Source of the DNA: Tautonia sociabilis
Lineage (GTDB): Bacteria; Planctomycetota; Planctomycetia; Isosphaerales; Isosphaeraceae
Length of the DNA stretch: 64,000 nucleotides
Direction: 5' to 3'
Assembly (NCBI RefSeq): GCF_003977685.1
Contig: NZ_RYZH01000006.1
Coordinates: 62,001 to 126,000, forward strand
Shown: positions 42,954 to 53,300 of the stretch, piece by piece
How the letters are laid out: every line of letters starts with the position of its first letter
Position numbering within the stretch: position 1 is the first letter of the stretch
Translations under genes and position numbers: made by a program
The notes under the pieces: generated by a model
What the model saw: only the letters and a program-made list of their open reading frames with translations
Database searches by the model: none
What the model was told of the DNA's origin: nothing

Positions 42954-44198
42954 GTGCCGAAGCTGGCCTACCTGATGAACTCGCATCCGATGCCGAGCAC
43001 CACCTTCATCCGCCGGGAGATCTCGGCGCTGGAGGCCCAGGGTTGGCCGGTTGTCCGCTACGCCGTCCGGGATTCGGGACTCCCCCGAGTCGACCCGGAC
43101 GATCAGCGCGAGTACGACCTGACCCGACGCCTGCTCGACGCCGGCCCCCTCGCCCTGCTCGGCGCCCTGATCGTCGAGGCGATCGGCCGCCCCTCCCGGT
43201 TCCTCCGGGCCCTCGGCGGGGCCTGGCGGCTGGCCCGTCGATCGGAACGCGGCCTTGCGATCCACCTGATCTACCTCGCCGAATCCTGCCTGCTTCGCCG
43301 CTGGGCCGCTCGCGACGAGGTCGGCCACCTTCACGTCCACTTCGGCACCAATTCGGCCGCCGTGGCGATGCTCTGCCGGCTGCTGGGAGGCCCCTCCTAC
43401 AGCCTCACGGTCCACGGGCCGGTCGAGTTCGACGCCCCCCAGACCCTGGCCCTCGACGAGAAGGTCCGCCACGCGACGTTCGCGGTCGCCATCAGCTCCT
43501 TCGGCCGCAGCCAGCTCTGGCGCTGGGCCGATCCGGCCGACTGGGACAAGGTCCACGTCGTCCACTGCGGCCTTGACGTCGACTTCCTCCACCAGGAGCC
43601 GACCCCTCCCTCCGGGGCCCCCCGGCTGCTGAACATCGGCCGCCTCTCGGCCGAGAAGGGGCAGCTCGTCCTCATCCGGGCCGCCGCCGAGCTGGCCCGT
43701 CGCGGTCGGGAGTTCGAACTGACCCTGATCGGAGACGGCGCCCTGAGGCCGGCGCTGGAGGCCGAGATCGCCCGCCTCGGCCTGGAGGGGAGCGTCCTGC
43801 TGGCCGGCTGGCGGAGCGGGGCCGACGTCCGGCAGGCCCTGCTCGCCAGCCGAGCCCTGGTTCAGTCCAGCTTCGCCGAGGGGCTTCCGGTCGTCATCAT
43901 GGAGGCCCTGGCGCTGCACCGCCCGGTCATCTCCACGGCGATCGCCGGCATCCCCGAGCTGGTTCGCCCCGGGGAGTCCGGCTGGCTCGTCCCGGCCGGC
44001 GCCGTCTCCGAGCTGGCCGACGCGATGGAGGCCGCCCTCGAAGCCGACCCCGCCGAGCTCTTCCGCATGGGGGCCGCCGGCTCCGCTCGCGTCCAGGCCG
44101 ACCACGACGTCCGGACCGAGGCCGCCCGCCTGGCCTCCCTCTTCCCGACGCTCGACCGCGACCCCGCCCCCCGGGCCGAGGCCCATGCCCCGGCCTGA
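42954..44198 (+). CDS. GT4-family glycosyltransferase
   Basis: A 414-aa cytoplasmic transferase of the WcaL/colanic-acid type. The start is GTG 42954 (MPKLAYLMNSHPMPSTTFIR), with GGGAG upstream; earlier in-frame codons lie inside the preceding gene. GT-B fold: HLHVHFGTNSAAVAMLCRL, SYSLTVHGPVEFD, LLNIGRLSAEKGQLVLI (second Rossmann half) and the donor-sugar E-x7-E motif SFAEGLPVVIMEALALHRPV. It likely adds a sugar during capsule, LPS-like or matrix glycan synthesis. Confidence 0.92.
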   Translation: MPKLAYLMNSHPMPSTTFIRREISALEAQGWPVVRYAVRDSGLPRVDPDDQREYDLTRRLLDAGPLALLGALIVEAIGRPSRFLRALGGAWRLARRSERGLAIHLIYLAESCLLRRWAARDEVGHLHVHFGTNSAAVAMLCRLLGGPSYSLTVHGPVEFDAPQTLALDEKVRHATFAVAISSFGRSQLWRWADPADWDKVHVVHCGLDVDFLHQEPTPPSGAPRLLNIGRLSAEKGQLVLIRAAAELARRGREFELTLIGDGALRPALEAEIARLGLEGSVLLAGWRSGADVRQALLASRALVQSSFAEGLPVVIMEALALHRPVISTAIAGIPELVRPGESGWLVPAGAVSELADAMEAALEADPAELFRMGAAGSARVQADHDVRTEAARLASLFPTLDRDPAPRAEAHAPA

Positions 44199-44256
44199 CC
44201 GGCCCGGGGCACAGGCTCCTTGACAATCCGGAAGACCGGGAGCGTCTCCTCCCCGA

Positions 44257-45270
44257 TCAGTCCTTCGCGATCAGCGGCAGGAGCGCCTTGGCCGCCCCCT
44301 CCGGGCCGCCTTCGGCCTCGATGCCGGCGACCAGCTCCCAGCGCTCGACGTGCTCAACGACCTCTCCCGCTCCGAGCCGGACGAGCGGCCCGAGCGTCTC
44401 CATCTCCAGCATGTCCGCGTTCGTGAACGTCTCGTAGTTCACGCCGAAGTCCGGGTAGGACGCCCCGGGCAGGAAGGGGAACCGCTTGATGAACGCGGTC
44501 CCGCCGTTCAGGTAGGCGGCCACCCCGAGTTTGTTCGCCAGGCCGATCTTCGTCGCCCCCCGATCGGTCTGGGAGTCTTGCCGGAGCGTGATGGCCTTCG
44601 TGCCGAACGACCAGCGCGGGTCGGCGAAATCGAAGTAGGGCCAAAGCGCCAGGGCGAACTGCGGGGCGAAGTCCTCGGCCGTCGGCGCTCCTCCCGAGCC
44701 GCCGTGGGGCTCCTTGGGGGGGAGCGGGATCACCTCGATGCCCCCCGGCTTCATCACCGAGAGGGACCAGATCGCCAGCTCCGTCGGCTGCCGACCGGCG
44801 TTCCGCAGGCGGTGGACGACGGTCACTTCGCTGCCTGACGAGGCCAGGGCGATCTCCATCTCCTTCTGGATCGAGAACCTCGGGTCCGGCGGCAGTGTGA
44901 CCAGGACCCGGCCCGGCCCGAGTTGCTCGTACTGGACCGGGCCGTTGTCGGGGACATACGTCCGGTCGGGGTCCTCCGGGCTGACCCACAGGCGATGACC
45001 TCCTCGGATCATCCAGGAGTCCTCGCCGGAGCCGCCGAGCTGTTCGTCGTAGGTCTTAAAGACGTTCTCGCCGTCGATCAGACGGTAGCTGATGACCCGG
45101 GGGCCGACGTCGAGCGTGACGATCAGCTCGGCGTCCCCGTTACTGAGCTTGACGTTGCGTCCCCAGCCGCGAAACTCGACGATCTCCACGGTGACGTCCC
45201 CCTGCGCGGCGGCCGTCGCTGCCCCGGCGAGCGCCGCCAGGACGACGGCCGCATCTCGTAGCGGTCGCAT
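44257..45270 (-). CDS. Secreted DUF4380-like protein
   Basis: A 337-aa exported protein: signal peptide MRPLRDAAVVLAALAGAATA, then a galactose-mutarotase-like beta-sandwich (VKLSNGDAELIVTLDVGPRV, GGHRLWVSPEDPDRTYVPDN, VVHRLRNAGRQPTELAIWSL, FGVNYETFTNADMLEMETLG). This pattern fits DUF4380, common in Planctomycetes, possibly carbohydrate-binding. Its function is not known. It is convergent with the glycosyltransferase gene and divergent to the next one. Confidence 0.85.
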   Translation of the reverse strand: MRPLRDAAVVLAALAGAATAAAQGDVTVEIVEFRGWGRNVKLSNGDAELIVTLDVGPRVISYRLIDGENVFKTYDEQLGGSGEDSWMIRGGHRLWVSPEDPDRTYVPDNGPVQYEQLGPGRVLVTLPPDPRFSIQKEMEIALASSGSEVTVVHRLRNAGRQPTELAIWSLSVMKPGGIEVIPLPPKEPHGGSGGAPTAEDFAPQFALALWPYFDFADPRWSFGTKAITLRQDSQTDRGATKIGLANKLGVAAYLNGGTAFIKRFPFLPGASYPDFGVNYETFTNADMLEMETLGPLVRLGAGEVVEHVERWELVAGIEAEGGPEGAAKALLPLIAKD

Positions 45271-45467
45271 GGTCGCGATCCTCGGTCGTCTTCGGGAATG
45301 GGTGGGAAGGGGACCGGACGGTGAGGACGGCGGGGCCGCCTCGGCTTCGACCCGGTCCGGACGGGCTGCCCGCCAACGGTCGCACGGCGAGGGCCGATCG
45401 TCAACGGGCCGGCACTCGAAATCCCGTCCCCCGGAGCGGGGGAATCCCAGGCACGGAGCGCGTCGCG

Positions 45468-47006
45468 ATGCTCGGACGAGGGACGAGGGTGGGCCTGCTG
45501 CTGCTGCTGGCGGTCGCGCCGGCCTCCTCTCCCCGCCCGGCCCGGGGAGAGCTGGTCTACTTCCGGGCCGGCGGGGAGGTCCAGCTCCCGGTCGAGAAGG
45601 AGGGAGACACCATCCGCCTGCTCCGCCCCGGCGGGCCGGTCGTCTTCCGGTCGGAGGACGTCGCCAGGATCGTCCCCGGCCACTGGCCCGCTCGCGAGTG
45701 GCCCGCCCTCCGAGACAAGGCCCTGGCCGGCGACGCCTCTTCCCGGTACCGGGCCTGCTGGTGGGCGCTCGAACGCGGACTGACGCCGGAGGCGGTTGCC
45801 CTGCTCCGGTCGTCTCACGAGGCCGACCCCGACCTGGAGCCCGTCGCGCGGATGGTGGCGATGCTCGACCGCCTCGATCGCCCCGGGCCGGAGCCGGATC
45901 TCGGCCCGCTCCGGGCCGTCCTGCCGGAAGGCGAGTTCTCGATCTCCCGGCGGGGCCGATTGGTCCTGCTCCACCAGCACTCCCAGGCCGAGGCCGACGA
46001 GCGGCTCGCCCTGCTCGACCGCGTCCTGACCACCTTCTACCTGACGTTCACCGCCCTCGGATTCGACCTGAGGACGCCCCCCGAACCGCTCGTCTCCGTC
46101 TGGTTCGCCGAGGAGGCCGACTACCTGTCCTATCTCCGCCGAGAGGCCGGCGACGCCTTCCTCACCACCCGGGGCTACTACCATCCGACCCGTCGGGTCG
46201 TCTTCGTCTACGACGGACGAAGCCGGGAGGACCACCGGGACGCCGAGCAGTCGCATCGGGCCCGGATCGACGAGCTGGACCGGGCCCAGGCCGAGCTGGA
46301 CCGCTCCCCCCCCGGCGCTCGGATCCGCCTGGCGATCGCCGGAGAGCCGCCCCGGACCCTCGACCTCGAGGAGGCCGCCGAGGTCATCGATCGCCTCCGT
46401 CGCGATTCGGCCCGGGAGGCGTTGCTCAGGGAGCTGAACCGAGAGCGGGTCGACCGCGGGGCCGCGGTCCACGAGCTGGTCCACCAGCTCGTCCTCGCCA
46501 GCGGGCTGGCCCCGGGCTACGACCGCTTCCCGGTCTGGCTGCACGAGGGGATCGCCATGCAATTCGAGGCGTTCCGGGGGAGCGAGTGGGCCGGCCTTGG
46601 GGAGATCCCCGGACACCGGCTCGACCACTGGCGTCGGCTGGGAGGGCCGCCGGCCCTCCTTCCTCTGATCCGAGACGAGGGCTTCGGCCGCGGCTACGCC
46701 CCCGACCGCTACGCCGCCGCCTGGGCCCTGGTACACTACCTGAGGACCGAGCATCCCGGACGGTTCGTCTCCTTCCTGGACCGCCTCAGGAATCCCTCCC
46801 TGGGGGTCCCGGATCGGGCCGAGACGGCCTTCCGAACCGCGGTGGCGTCCGATTTGTCTGATTTCCGTGCCTCCTGGGTTGCGCACCTGTCGGGCCTGCG
46901 GACCCCGATCGAGGAGAGCCGCCCGGCCGAGCCGGCGAAGGCACCGGCGCCCCGAGGCCGACGTCGTCGGCGACGCTTGCCCCGGCGGGTGAATTTGGTA
47001 GATTAG
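45468..47006 (+). CDS. Secreted DUF1570-type putative metalloprotease
   Basis: A 512-aa protein from ATG 45468 with a signal peptide (VGLLLLLAVAPASSPRPARG). The peptidase motif is AAVHELVHQLVLASG (H-E-x-x-H, ~residue 335) followed by FPVWLHEGIAMQFE, the third-ligand Glu, as in DUF1570/gluzincin-like proteins of planctomycetes. The N-terminal part (LVYFRAGGEVQLPVEKEGD) is beta-rich; the C-terminus is strongly basic (RGRRRRRRLPRR). Role unknown, presumably extracytoplasmic. Confidence 0.85.
   Translation: MLGRGTRVGLLLLLAVAPASSPRPARGELVYFRAGGEVQLPVEKEGDTIRLLRPGGPVVFRSEDVARIVPGHWPAREWPALRDKALAGDASSRYRACWWALERGLTPEAVALLRSSHEADPDLEPVARMVAMLDRLDRPGPEPDLGPLRAVLPEGEFSISRRGRLVLLHQHSQAEADERLALLDRVLTTFYLTFTALGFDLRTPPEPLVSVWFAEEADYLSYLRREAGDAFLTTRGYYHPTRRVVFVYDGRSREDHRDAEQSHRARIDELDRAQAELDRSPPGARIRLAIAGEPPRTLDLEEAAEVIDRLRRDSAREALLRELNRERVDRGAAVHELVHQLVLASGLAPGYDRFPVWLHEGIAMQFEAFRGSEWAGLGEIPGHRLDHWRRLGGPPALLPLIRDEGFGRGYAPDRYAAAWALVHYLRTEHPGRFVSFLDRLRNPSLGVPDRAETAFRTAVASDLSDFRASWVAHLSGLRTPIEESRPAEPAKAPAPRGRRRRRRLPRRVNLVD
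46977..47004 (+). promoter_or_regulatory. Possible promoter of the TPR/alpha-CTD gene
   Basis: TTGCCC (46977-46982), 16-bp spacer, TAGATT (46999-47004), at the very end of the DUF1570 gene and 91 nt before the next ATG. Confidence 0.4.
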
Positions 47007-47094
47007 GACTTTTCTCGCACCGTCTCCCGACGGCGCCGTCCTTCTCGGCGCCGGGCCCGATCGGGGGACCGGGGCGTCGAGCCGAGGTGAGGCG

Positions 47095-48468
47095 ATGTCC
47101 GAGCAGATGACCTCCGACGTCCGGGCCCTGATGGACCGCGACCCGTTCGACCTGTCGACCGTGGCCGACCTGCGTGAGCTGCTTGGCCGCGACCCCTCGC
47201 GTTACGGCACGCTCCGAGAGGCGGTCCAGAACATCAAGGACCGCCACAAGGGTGCCCCCCTGGGCCCGGATGTCCGCCTGAGGCTCGGCGTCGCGGAGGT
47301 CCTGCACGGGCACTACCACCAGGCCCTGGAGCACTTGGAGCAGGCTGGCGACAGCGGCATGGCCCACTTCCACCGCGGCCTGGCCCTGGAGAACCTCCAG
47401 CGCTGGGAAGAGGCCGCCGACGCCTTCGCCGCCGCCGGCGAGTCGGGCTACGACCCCAAGCTCGCCACCCTCCACCGCGCCGGCGCCCTGCGACGGGCCG
47501 GGAAAACCGACCTCGCCCGGTCGCTGCTCAAGAAGCTCGAAGGGCAGGCCGAAGGGACCGCCGAGTACCACTATCAGCGCGGCTGCCTGCTGGCCGACGA
47601 GGGGGAGCAGATCCTCGCCGCCGAGGCGTTCGAGAAGGCCCTGTCGCTCAACCGCGACCACACCGGCGCCCTGTTCCAGCTCGCCTACATCAATGACCTC
47701 TACGGGAACGACGAGGCCGCCATCGAGTACTACGAGCAGTGCCTCCGCCACCCCCCCGTCCCGCTGGCCGCTCTGATCAACCTGGGGATCCTCCGAGAAG
47801 ACGAGCAGCGCTACCGGGAGGCCGAGGGGTTCTACAACCAGGTGCTCTCCCACCTGGGGAACGAGCCCCGCGCCCGGCTCTACGCCAAGGACTGTCGCGC
47901 CAGCCGCGACATGTACTATGACGAGAGCCTGGAGAAGCAGTACGACCGGCTCCGGACGCTGCTGGAGATCCCCGTCACCGACTTCGAGCTGTCCGTCCGC
48001 AGCCGGAACTGCCTGCGGAAGATGAACATCCGGACGCTCGGCGACCTGACCCGCACCACCGAGGCCGCCCTGCTCGCCTCGAAGAACTTCGGCGAGACCT
48101 CGCTGGCCGAGATCAAGCAGATCATGGAGACCAAGGGCCTCCGCCTCGGCATGGCCCTGGAGGCCGGCGAGCGGGGCGGCATCGGCAGCCCGATGGGACG
48201 ATCCGGCCACGCCCCCGCCGTTCCGATGGGCCCGGCCACCGTCGAGATCTCTCCCGAGGAGCGCGCCACCCTGGCCAAGCCGATCAGCGAGCTGAACCTT
48301 TCGGTTCGCTCCCGCAAGTGTATGGCCAAGCTCAACATCCAGACGATCGGCGATCTCGTCACCCGCACCGGAGACGACCTGCTTGAGTGCAAGAACTTCG
48401 GCGTCACCTCGCTCAATGAGGTTCGCGAGAAGCTCGCCGAGATGGGGCTGAAGCTGCGGAACGACTAA
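47095..48468 (+). CDS. TPR protein fused to two RNA-polymerase alpha-CTD-like domains
   Basis: A 457-aa cytoplasmic protein. Residues ~60-270 are TPR repeats (HYHQALEHLEQAGDSGMAHF; AAEAFEKALSLNRDHTGALF; AAIEYYEQCLRHPPVPLAAL). Two helix-hairpin-helix units of the RpoA C-terminal domain follow: residues ~295-355 (FELSVRSRNCLRKMNIRTLG... KNFGETSLAEIKQIM) and ~398-457 (LNLSVRSRKCMAKLNIQTIG... KNFGVTSLNEVREKL). The first keeps the E. coli R265-x-x-N268-C269 UP-element signature (VRSRNC); in the second Asn is replaced by Lys. There is no alpha-NTD, so it is not the polymerase subunit. It could bind DNA or regulators; a rare architecture. Confidence 0.9.
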   Translation: MSEQMTSDVRALMDRDPFDLSTVADLRELLGRDPSRYGTLREAVQNIKDRHKGAPLGPDVRLRLGVAEVLHGHYHQALEHLEQAGDSGMAHFHRGLALENLQRWEEAADAFAAAGESGYDPKLATLHRAGALRRAGKTDLARSLLKKLEGQAEGTAEYHYQRGCLLADEGEQILAAEAFEKALSLNRDHTGALFQLAYINDLYGNDEAAIEYYEQCLRHPPVPLAALINLGILREDEQRYREAEGFYNQVLSHLGNEPRARLYAKDCRASRDMYYDESLEKQYDRLRTLLEIPVTDFELSVRSRNCLRKMNIRTLGDLTRTTEAALLASKNFGETSLAEIKQIMETKGLRLGMALEAGERGGIGSPMGRSGHAPAVPMGPATVEISPEERATLAKPISELNLSVRSRKCMAKLNIQTIGDLVTRTGDDLLECKNFGVTSLNEVREKLAEMGLKLRND

Positions 48469-48596
48469 CCTCACCCCAGGCGGTCCGGGCCGATCCCCCC
48501 CTTGGTTTCGGGCCGGAGCCGGAGGACACCCCCTCGGCTCCGGCCGTCGCTCCCGTCTCGGCTTCGATCCGACCTCCCCCATCGGCCCTCCCCCCC

Positions 48597-49712
48597 ATGC
48601 CCGCTCCCGTCCGATTCGAGCTCCTCGGGGTCGATACCCGCTCCAACGCCCGCCGGGGACTGCTGCGGACCCCCCACGGGACCGTGGAGACACCCGTCTT
48701 CATGCCCGTCGGCACGCAGGCGACGGTCAAAGGCGTCGTGCCCGAGTTGCTCCGGGCCTGCGGCAGCCAGATGCTGCTGGCGAACACCTATCACCTGGCG
48801 CTCCGGCCGGGGGAGGAGGTGGTCCGTTCCCTCGGCGGCCTGCACCGATTCATGGCCTGGGACGGGCCGATCCTGACCGACTCGGGAGGCTTCCAGGCCT
48901 TCAGCCTGAGCGACCGGGCCACGCTGACCGAATCGGGAGTGGCCTTCCGGTCTCACCTGGACGGCAGCCTGCTGGACCTGACCCCCGAGCGGGCGATCGC
49001 CATTCAGGAGGCGCTCGGGGCCGACGTGGCGATGGTGCTCGACCACTGCCCGGCCCTGCCGGCCGGTAAGGAGGCCGTCGCCGAGGCGACCGAGCGGACC
49101 ATCCGCTGGGCCCGGCGCTGCCAGCGGGCGAGGACCCGGGACGACCAGGCGGTCTTCGGCATCCTCCAGGGCGGCTCCCATGCCGATCTGAGGAGCGAGT
49201 GCGCGGAGCGGCTGGTCGAGATCGGGTTCGACGGCTATGCGATCGGAGGAGTCAGCGTCGGCGAGTCTCCCGAGGAGATCCGCAAGGCGCTGGAGGTCTC
49301 GACCCCCCACCTGCCGGCCCATCAGGCCCGCTACCTGATGGGAGTCGGCCGTCCTCAGGACGTGCTGGACGCGATCGCGGCCGGGGTGGACATGTTCGAC
49401 TGCGTTCTGCCGACCCGAAACGGCCGGAACGCGACCTGCTTGACAAGGAGGGGGCCCGTCCGGATGCGGAACGCGGCGCACAAGGCCGATCCCCGGCCGA
49501 TCGAGGACGGGTGCGACTGCCCGGCCTGCTCCCGGTTCAGCCGGGGGTACATCCGGCACCTGTTCCTGGCCGACGAGATGCTGGGCCCGATCCTGGCGTC
49601 GGTCCACAACCTGGCCTTCCTGCACCGGTTGGTCCGAGACGCCCGGGAGGCGATCGGGGAGGGCCGTTACGACCGATTCCGGGCGGAGGCGCTTGAAGCC
49701 CTCGGCCCGTGA
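48597..49712 (+). CDS. tgt: tRNA-guanine transglycosylase
   Basis: Exchanges G34 for preQ1 in tRNAs with GUN anticodons (Asp, Asn, His, Tyr), in queuosine synthesis. 371 aa, normal length. Seen: ANTYHLALRPGEEVVRSLGG, TDSGGFQAFSL (active-site Asp), DVAMVLDHCPALPAGKEAV, YAIGGVSVGES, FDCVLPTRNGRNATCLT (second catalytic Asp) and the zinc ligands CDCPACSRFSRGYIRHLF. Its substrates include the Asp, Asn and His tRNAs of the array at 15.4-18.2 kb. Confidence 0.97.
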   Translation: MPAPVRFELLGVDTRSNARRGLLRTPHGTVETPVFMPVGTQATVKGVVPELLRACGSQMLLANTYHLALRPGEEVVRSLGGLHRFMAWDGPILTDSGGFQAFSLSDRATLTESGVAFRSHLDGSLLDLTPERAIAIQEALGADVAMVLDHCPALPAGKEAVAEATERTIRWARRCQRARTRDDQAVFGILQGGSHADLRSECAERLVEIGFDGYAIGGVSVGESPEEIRKALEVSTPHLPAHQARYLMGVGRPQDVLDAIAAGVDMFDCVLPTRNGRNATCLTRRGPVRMRNAAHKADPRPIEDGCDCPACSRFSRGYIRHLFLADEMLGPILASVHNLAFLHRLVRDAREAIGEGRYDRFRAEALEALGP

Positions 49713-49832
49713 TCGTTAAAGTGATCCGATCGTCTCGCCGCGACGCGGCCGGCCTGCCGGTCGCCGTCCGAACTCGGCACGAATCGGTCTGCCCGTCCCG
49801 ATCTTCCCCCCCCGAGGCATCGACCCCCGACC

Positions 49833-50216
49833 ATGTCCGGCCCATCCTGGTTCTCCCTTCCATTTCTCCTCGCCCAGGGCGCCCCGGCGGCCGGGGGTGA
49901 GGGTTCGCTGCCGCCCTGGATGGTGCTGGTCGTCCAGTTCGGTCCGGTGCTCCTGCTCGCCTTCTTCCTGTTCTTCTGGATGCCGATGCGCAACCAGAAG
50001 CGGCGGATGGACATGATCAACGCCCTGAAGAAGAACGACCGGGTGGTGACGGAGTCGGGCATCTTCGGCACCATCGTCTCGGTCGACGAGAAGGCGGATC
50101 GGATCGTGCTCCGGGTGGACGACGAGAAGGGAGTCAAGCTGACCGTCCGCAAGTCGAGCGTCCTCGGCCTGGTCGAGGCCGCGGGGGCCGGCGCGGCGGA
50201 GAAGAAGGCCTCCTGA
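49833..50216 (+). CDS. yajC: Preprotein translocase subunit YajC
   Basis: Small single-pass inner-membrane partner of SecDF, 127 aa. The membrane helix is LVVQFGPVLLLAFFLFFWMP followed by the family motif MRNQKRRMDMINALKKNDRV and VVTESGIFGTIVSVDEKADR. The Ala-rich tail is a common end. It lies 171 nt upstream of secDF, as usual. Confidence 0.95.
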   Translation: MSGPSWFSLPFLLAQGAPAAGGEGSLPPWMVLVVQFGPVLLLAFFLFFWMPMRNQKRRMDMINALKKNDRVVTESGIFGTIVSVDEKADRIVLRVDDEKGVKLTVRKSSVLGLVEAAGAGAAEKKAS

Positions 50217-50387
50217 GCGGGCCTCGGGTGCCGACCCGGCCGCCCCGGGCCCGGGAGGCGGGCCGGGCGGGCGTCGACGGGTTGATGGATCTCGATTCGT
50301 GATCGGATCGGGACGGAGCCGGGCCGCTCCGCCCCGGGCCGGACGGGGACGCTTCCCCCCTCGTCGCTCGGCCCCGAAGGACTTGCC

Positions 50388-53300
50388 ATGAAGAACCTGA
50401 CGTTTCGACTCCTCCTGATCGGGCTGGCGGCCGTCGTCGGGCTGCTCGTCCTCTTCTCCCAGCAGATCGGCCTCAGCGACGAACGGCCTCTGAAGCTGGG
50501 GATCGACCTCTCCGGCGGCACGATCCTGGTCTATCAGGTCGAGCAGCAAGCCGGCGAGCGCGTCGATCTGGACGAGCTGGTCGCGGCCCTGAAGCGGCGA
50601 ATCAACCCCGAGGGGGTCTTCGACATCACGATCCGGAGCGTGGGCCAGGATCGGGTCGAGATCATCATGCCCGAGGAGATGGCCAACCAGGCCGAGGAAA
50701 TCAAGCGCAAGCTGACCGAGGAGGGCTCGCTCTCCTTCCGCATCCTCGCCTCGACCAACCGCGCCGCCGACTTTCCGGCCTACCTCATTCGCCAGACCCG
50801 CGACCTGCCGCCGATCGTCGACCGCCTTCCCGAGATCAAGCCCTCTTCCAGCGATCGCGAAACCTTCCGCTGGGCGAAACTCGGCGAAGTGGTCGAGGGG
50901 CAACCCGCCGCTCCGGAGGGGACGGCACCCACCACGGTGTCAGAACGGTCACTGACCCTCAGCGGTGCCGGTTGGTCTCCGAATCGGTATCGAGGGATGC
51001 AGGCCGTGCTCGAGCGCGGCGGCGGTTCTCCGAACCGTGTGACCGTTGAGCGGAACACGGCCGATACGTTGTTTTTTTCCGAGCCGATCGGTTTCGATCC
51101 CTCGGCGGTCACTGGCTTTGAGATCGACTACTCGGGCGGGGACAGCCGAGCGATTCGCGATCCGATCCGGGATTGGTCCCCCAACCGTTACGCTGGCCTG
51201 CCCATTCTGCTGGAAGGGATCGTCGCTGGAGAGCCCAGAAGGATCATCGCCGAGGTGGCGAGCAACACCGCGGACACGATCACGCTGACGCGCGACCACG
51301 GGCTTGATGTCGTCCGATCCTACCGAGTCGCGTACAATCCCAGCGGGATCGCGTTGGGGATCGACGGCACCTCGATCGATCCCCAGCTGGCCGGGGACAA
51401 GATCGTCCGGGGAGTGAGACTGCCCAGCCAGCCAGGCACGACCGAATACTTCGTGCTCTATGAGGTTCCCCGGGAACGGCAAGACGTGACCGGGGACATG
51501 CTCGAGCGCGTCTATCCGACGACCGACGAGCAACTCCGGCCGGCTGTCGGCTTCGATTTCGACACCATCGGCTCCCGTCGCTTCGGCGACCTGACGGGCC
51601 GCTATCGCCCCCGGCAGGACGGAGCGTTCTTCTACAACCTCGCCATCCTGCTCGACGGCGAGGTGATGTCGGCCCCCCAGATCCGGAACCGGATCACCGA
51701 CAGCGGCATCATCACCATGGGAGGCCGAGGCTCCCAGGTGAACGAGCAGGTCAACTTCCTGATCGACATCCTCCGGGCCGGAAGTCTGCCCGTCGCGCTG
51801 CAGACCCCGGCGCTCCAGGAGGAGACGATCGGCCCGACGCTGGGCGAGGACACGATTCGCAAGGGGGTGTACGCCATCACCGTCGCGTTGGCGTTGGTGC
51901 CGGTCTTCATGATCGTGTACTACCACTTCGCCGGCGTCGTGGCCGTCATCGCCCTGCTGCTGAACATGGTGCTGCTGCTGGCCTCGATGGCGGTCACCGG
52001 CAGCTCGATCACCCTGCCTGGTCTGGCGGGCTTGGCCCTGACGATCGGCATGGCGGTCGACGCGAACGTGCTCATTTACGAGCGCATGCGGGAGGAACGT
52101 GACCGGGGGGCGCCGCTGGCCCAGCAGATCCGCAATGGCTTCGGCAAGGCGTGGTCGACCATTCTCGACTCGAACGTCACCACCGTGCTCACCGGTGTGG
52201 TCCTCTGGTCGGTAGGCACCGAGGAGGTCAAGGGGTTCGCCCTGGTGACGATCATCGGCCTGCTCTGGAACCTGTTCACGGCCGTCTTCGTCTCTCGGAC
52301 GATCTTCGAGCTGGCGTATCAGAGCGGCTGGCTCAAGCGGCTGACGATGCTCCGGTTGCTGAGCAAGACGAATATCGACTTCGTCGGGCCGAGGCGGTAC
52401 TGCATGGTCGGTTCGCTGTTGGTGATCGCATTGGGACTGTCGGTCTTTTTCAGCCGGGGAGGGGCGAACCAACAGGGGTCGATGTACAACATCGACTTCA
52501 CCGGCGGCTCGCTGGTGACCGTCCGGCTGGACAGCGAGCAGCTTCGCGGCCAGTCCCCCTCGGCCCGGATCTCCGCGGTCCGGGACCAGGCCAGTGAGGT
52601 CCTGCCGAATGTCACTGTCGAGAGCCTGACCGTCTCCGGCGACGAGGAGCAGGACGAGGCCCCTCGCTACAACATCCGGACCACCGAGCAGTCTCCCGAC
52701 GTGGTCCAGGAGGCCATCCTCGAGGCGTTCGCCGACAGCCTGGTGCGCGTCGAGCTGCTTCAGACTGAGCCGATCGAGCCGGTGGAGGGCGGTCTCGAGG
52801 AGGAAGGGAATCGCTACCGGCTGACCTTCAACTTGCCGCAGCCTCCGTCTCGAATCGCCGAGGCCTTCGCCAGGGTGCTGGCCTCGGCCGACCCGCCGGT
52901 GGCCAGCCCGAGGTCCCAGTTCCGGGTGATCAACCCGGAGGCTCCCCCCAACAACGTTGACCAGCCGGGCGAGGTGCTCGAACTGACAACCTCGTTGGCC
53001 CCGGAGCGGATCGAGGGGTACCTCGCCGAGCTCGGGCAAGAGCTGCGCAACGACAAGGACTTCCTCTTCGAGCGGCTCGAGAACTTCGGCAGTGTGGTTG
53101 CTGGCGAGACCCGGCAGAAGGCCATGGTGGCGATCGTCGCCAGCTGGTTGATCATCATCGCCTACCTCTGGTTCCGCTTCCAGGCGGTTGCCTACGGCGT
53201 CGCGGCGGTGCTCGCGCTGATCCACGACGTGCTCATCGCCCTGGGGGCGGTGGCCCTGGCCGGCTACAAGATCGACCTGCCGATGATCGCCGCCTTCCTC

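Noticed and set aside
47095..48468. Second rpoA gene
   Set aside because: Only C-terminal-domain-like units are present; the alpha-NTD needed for polymerase assembly is missing and TPRs replace it.
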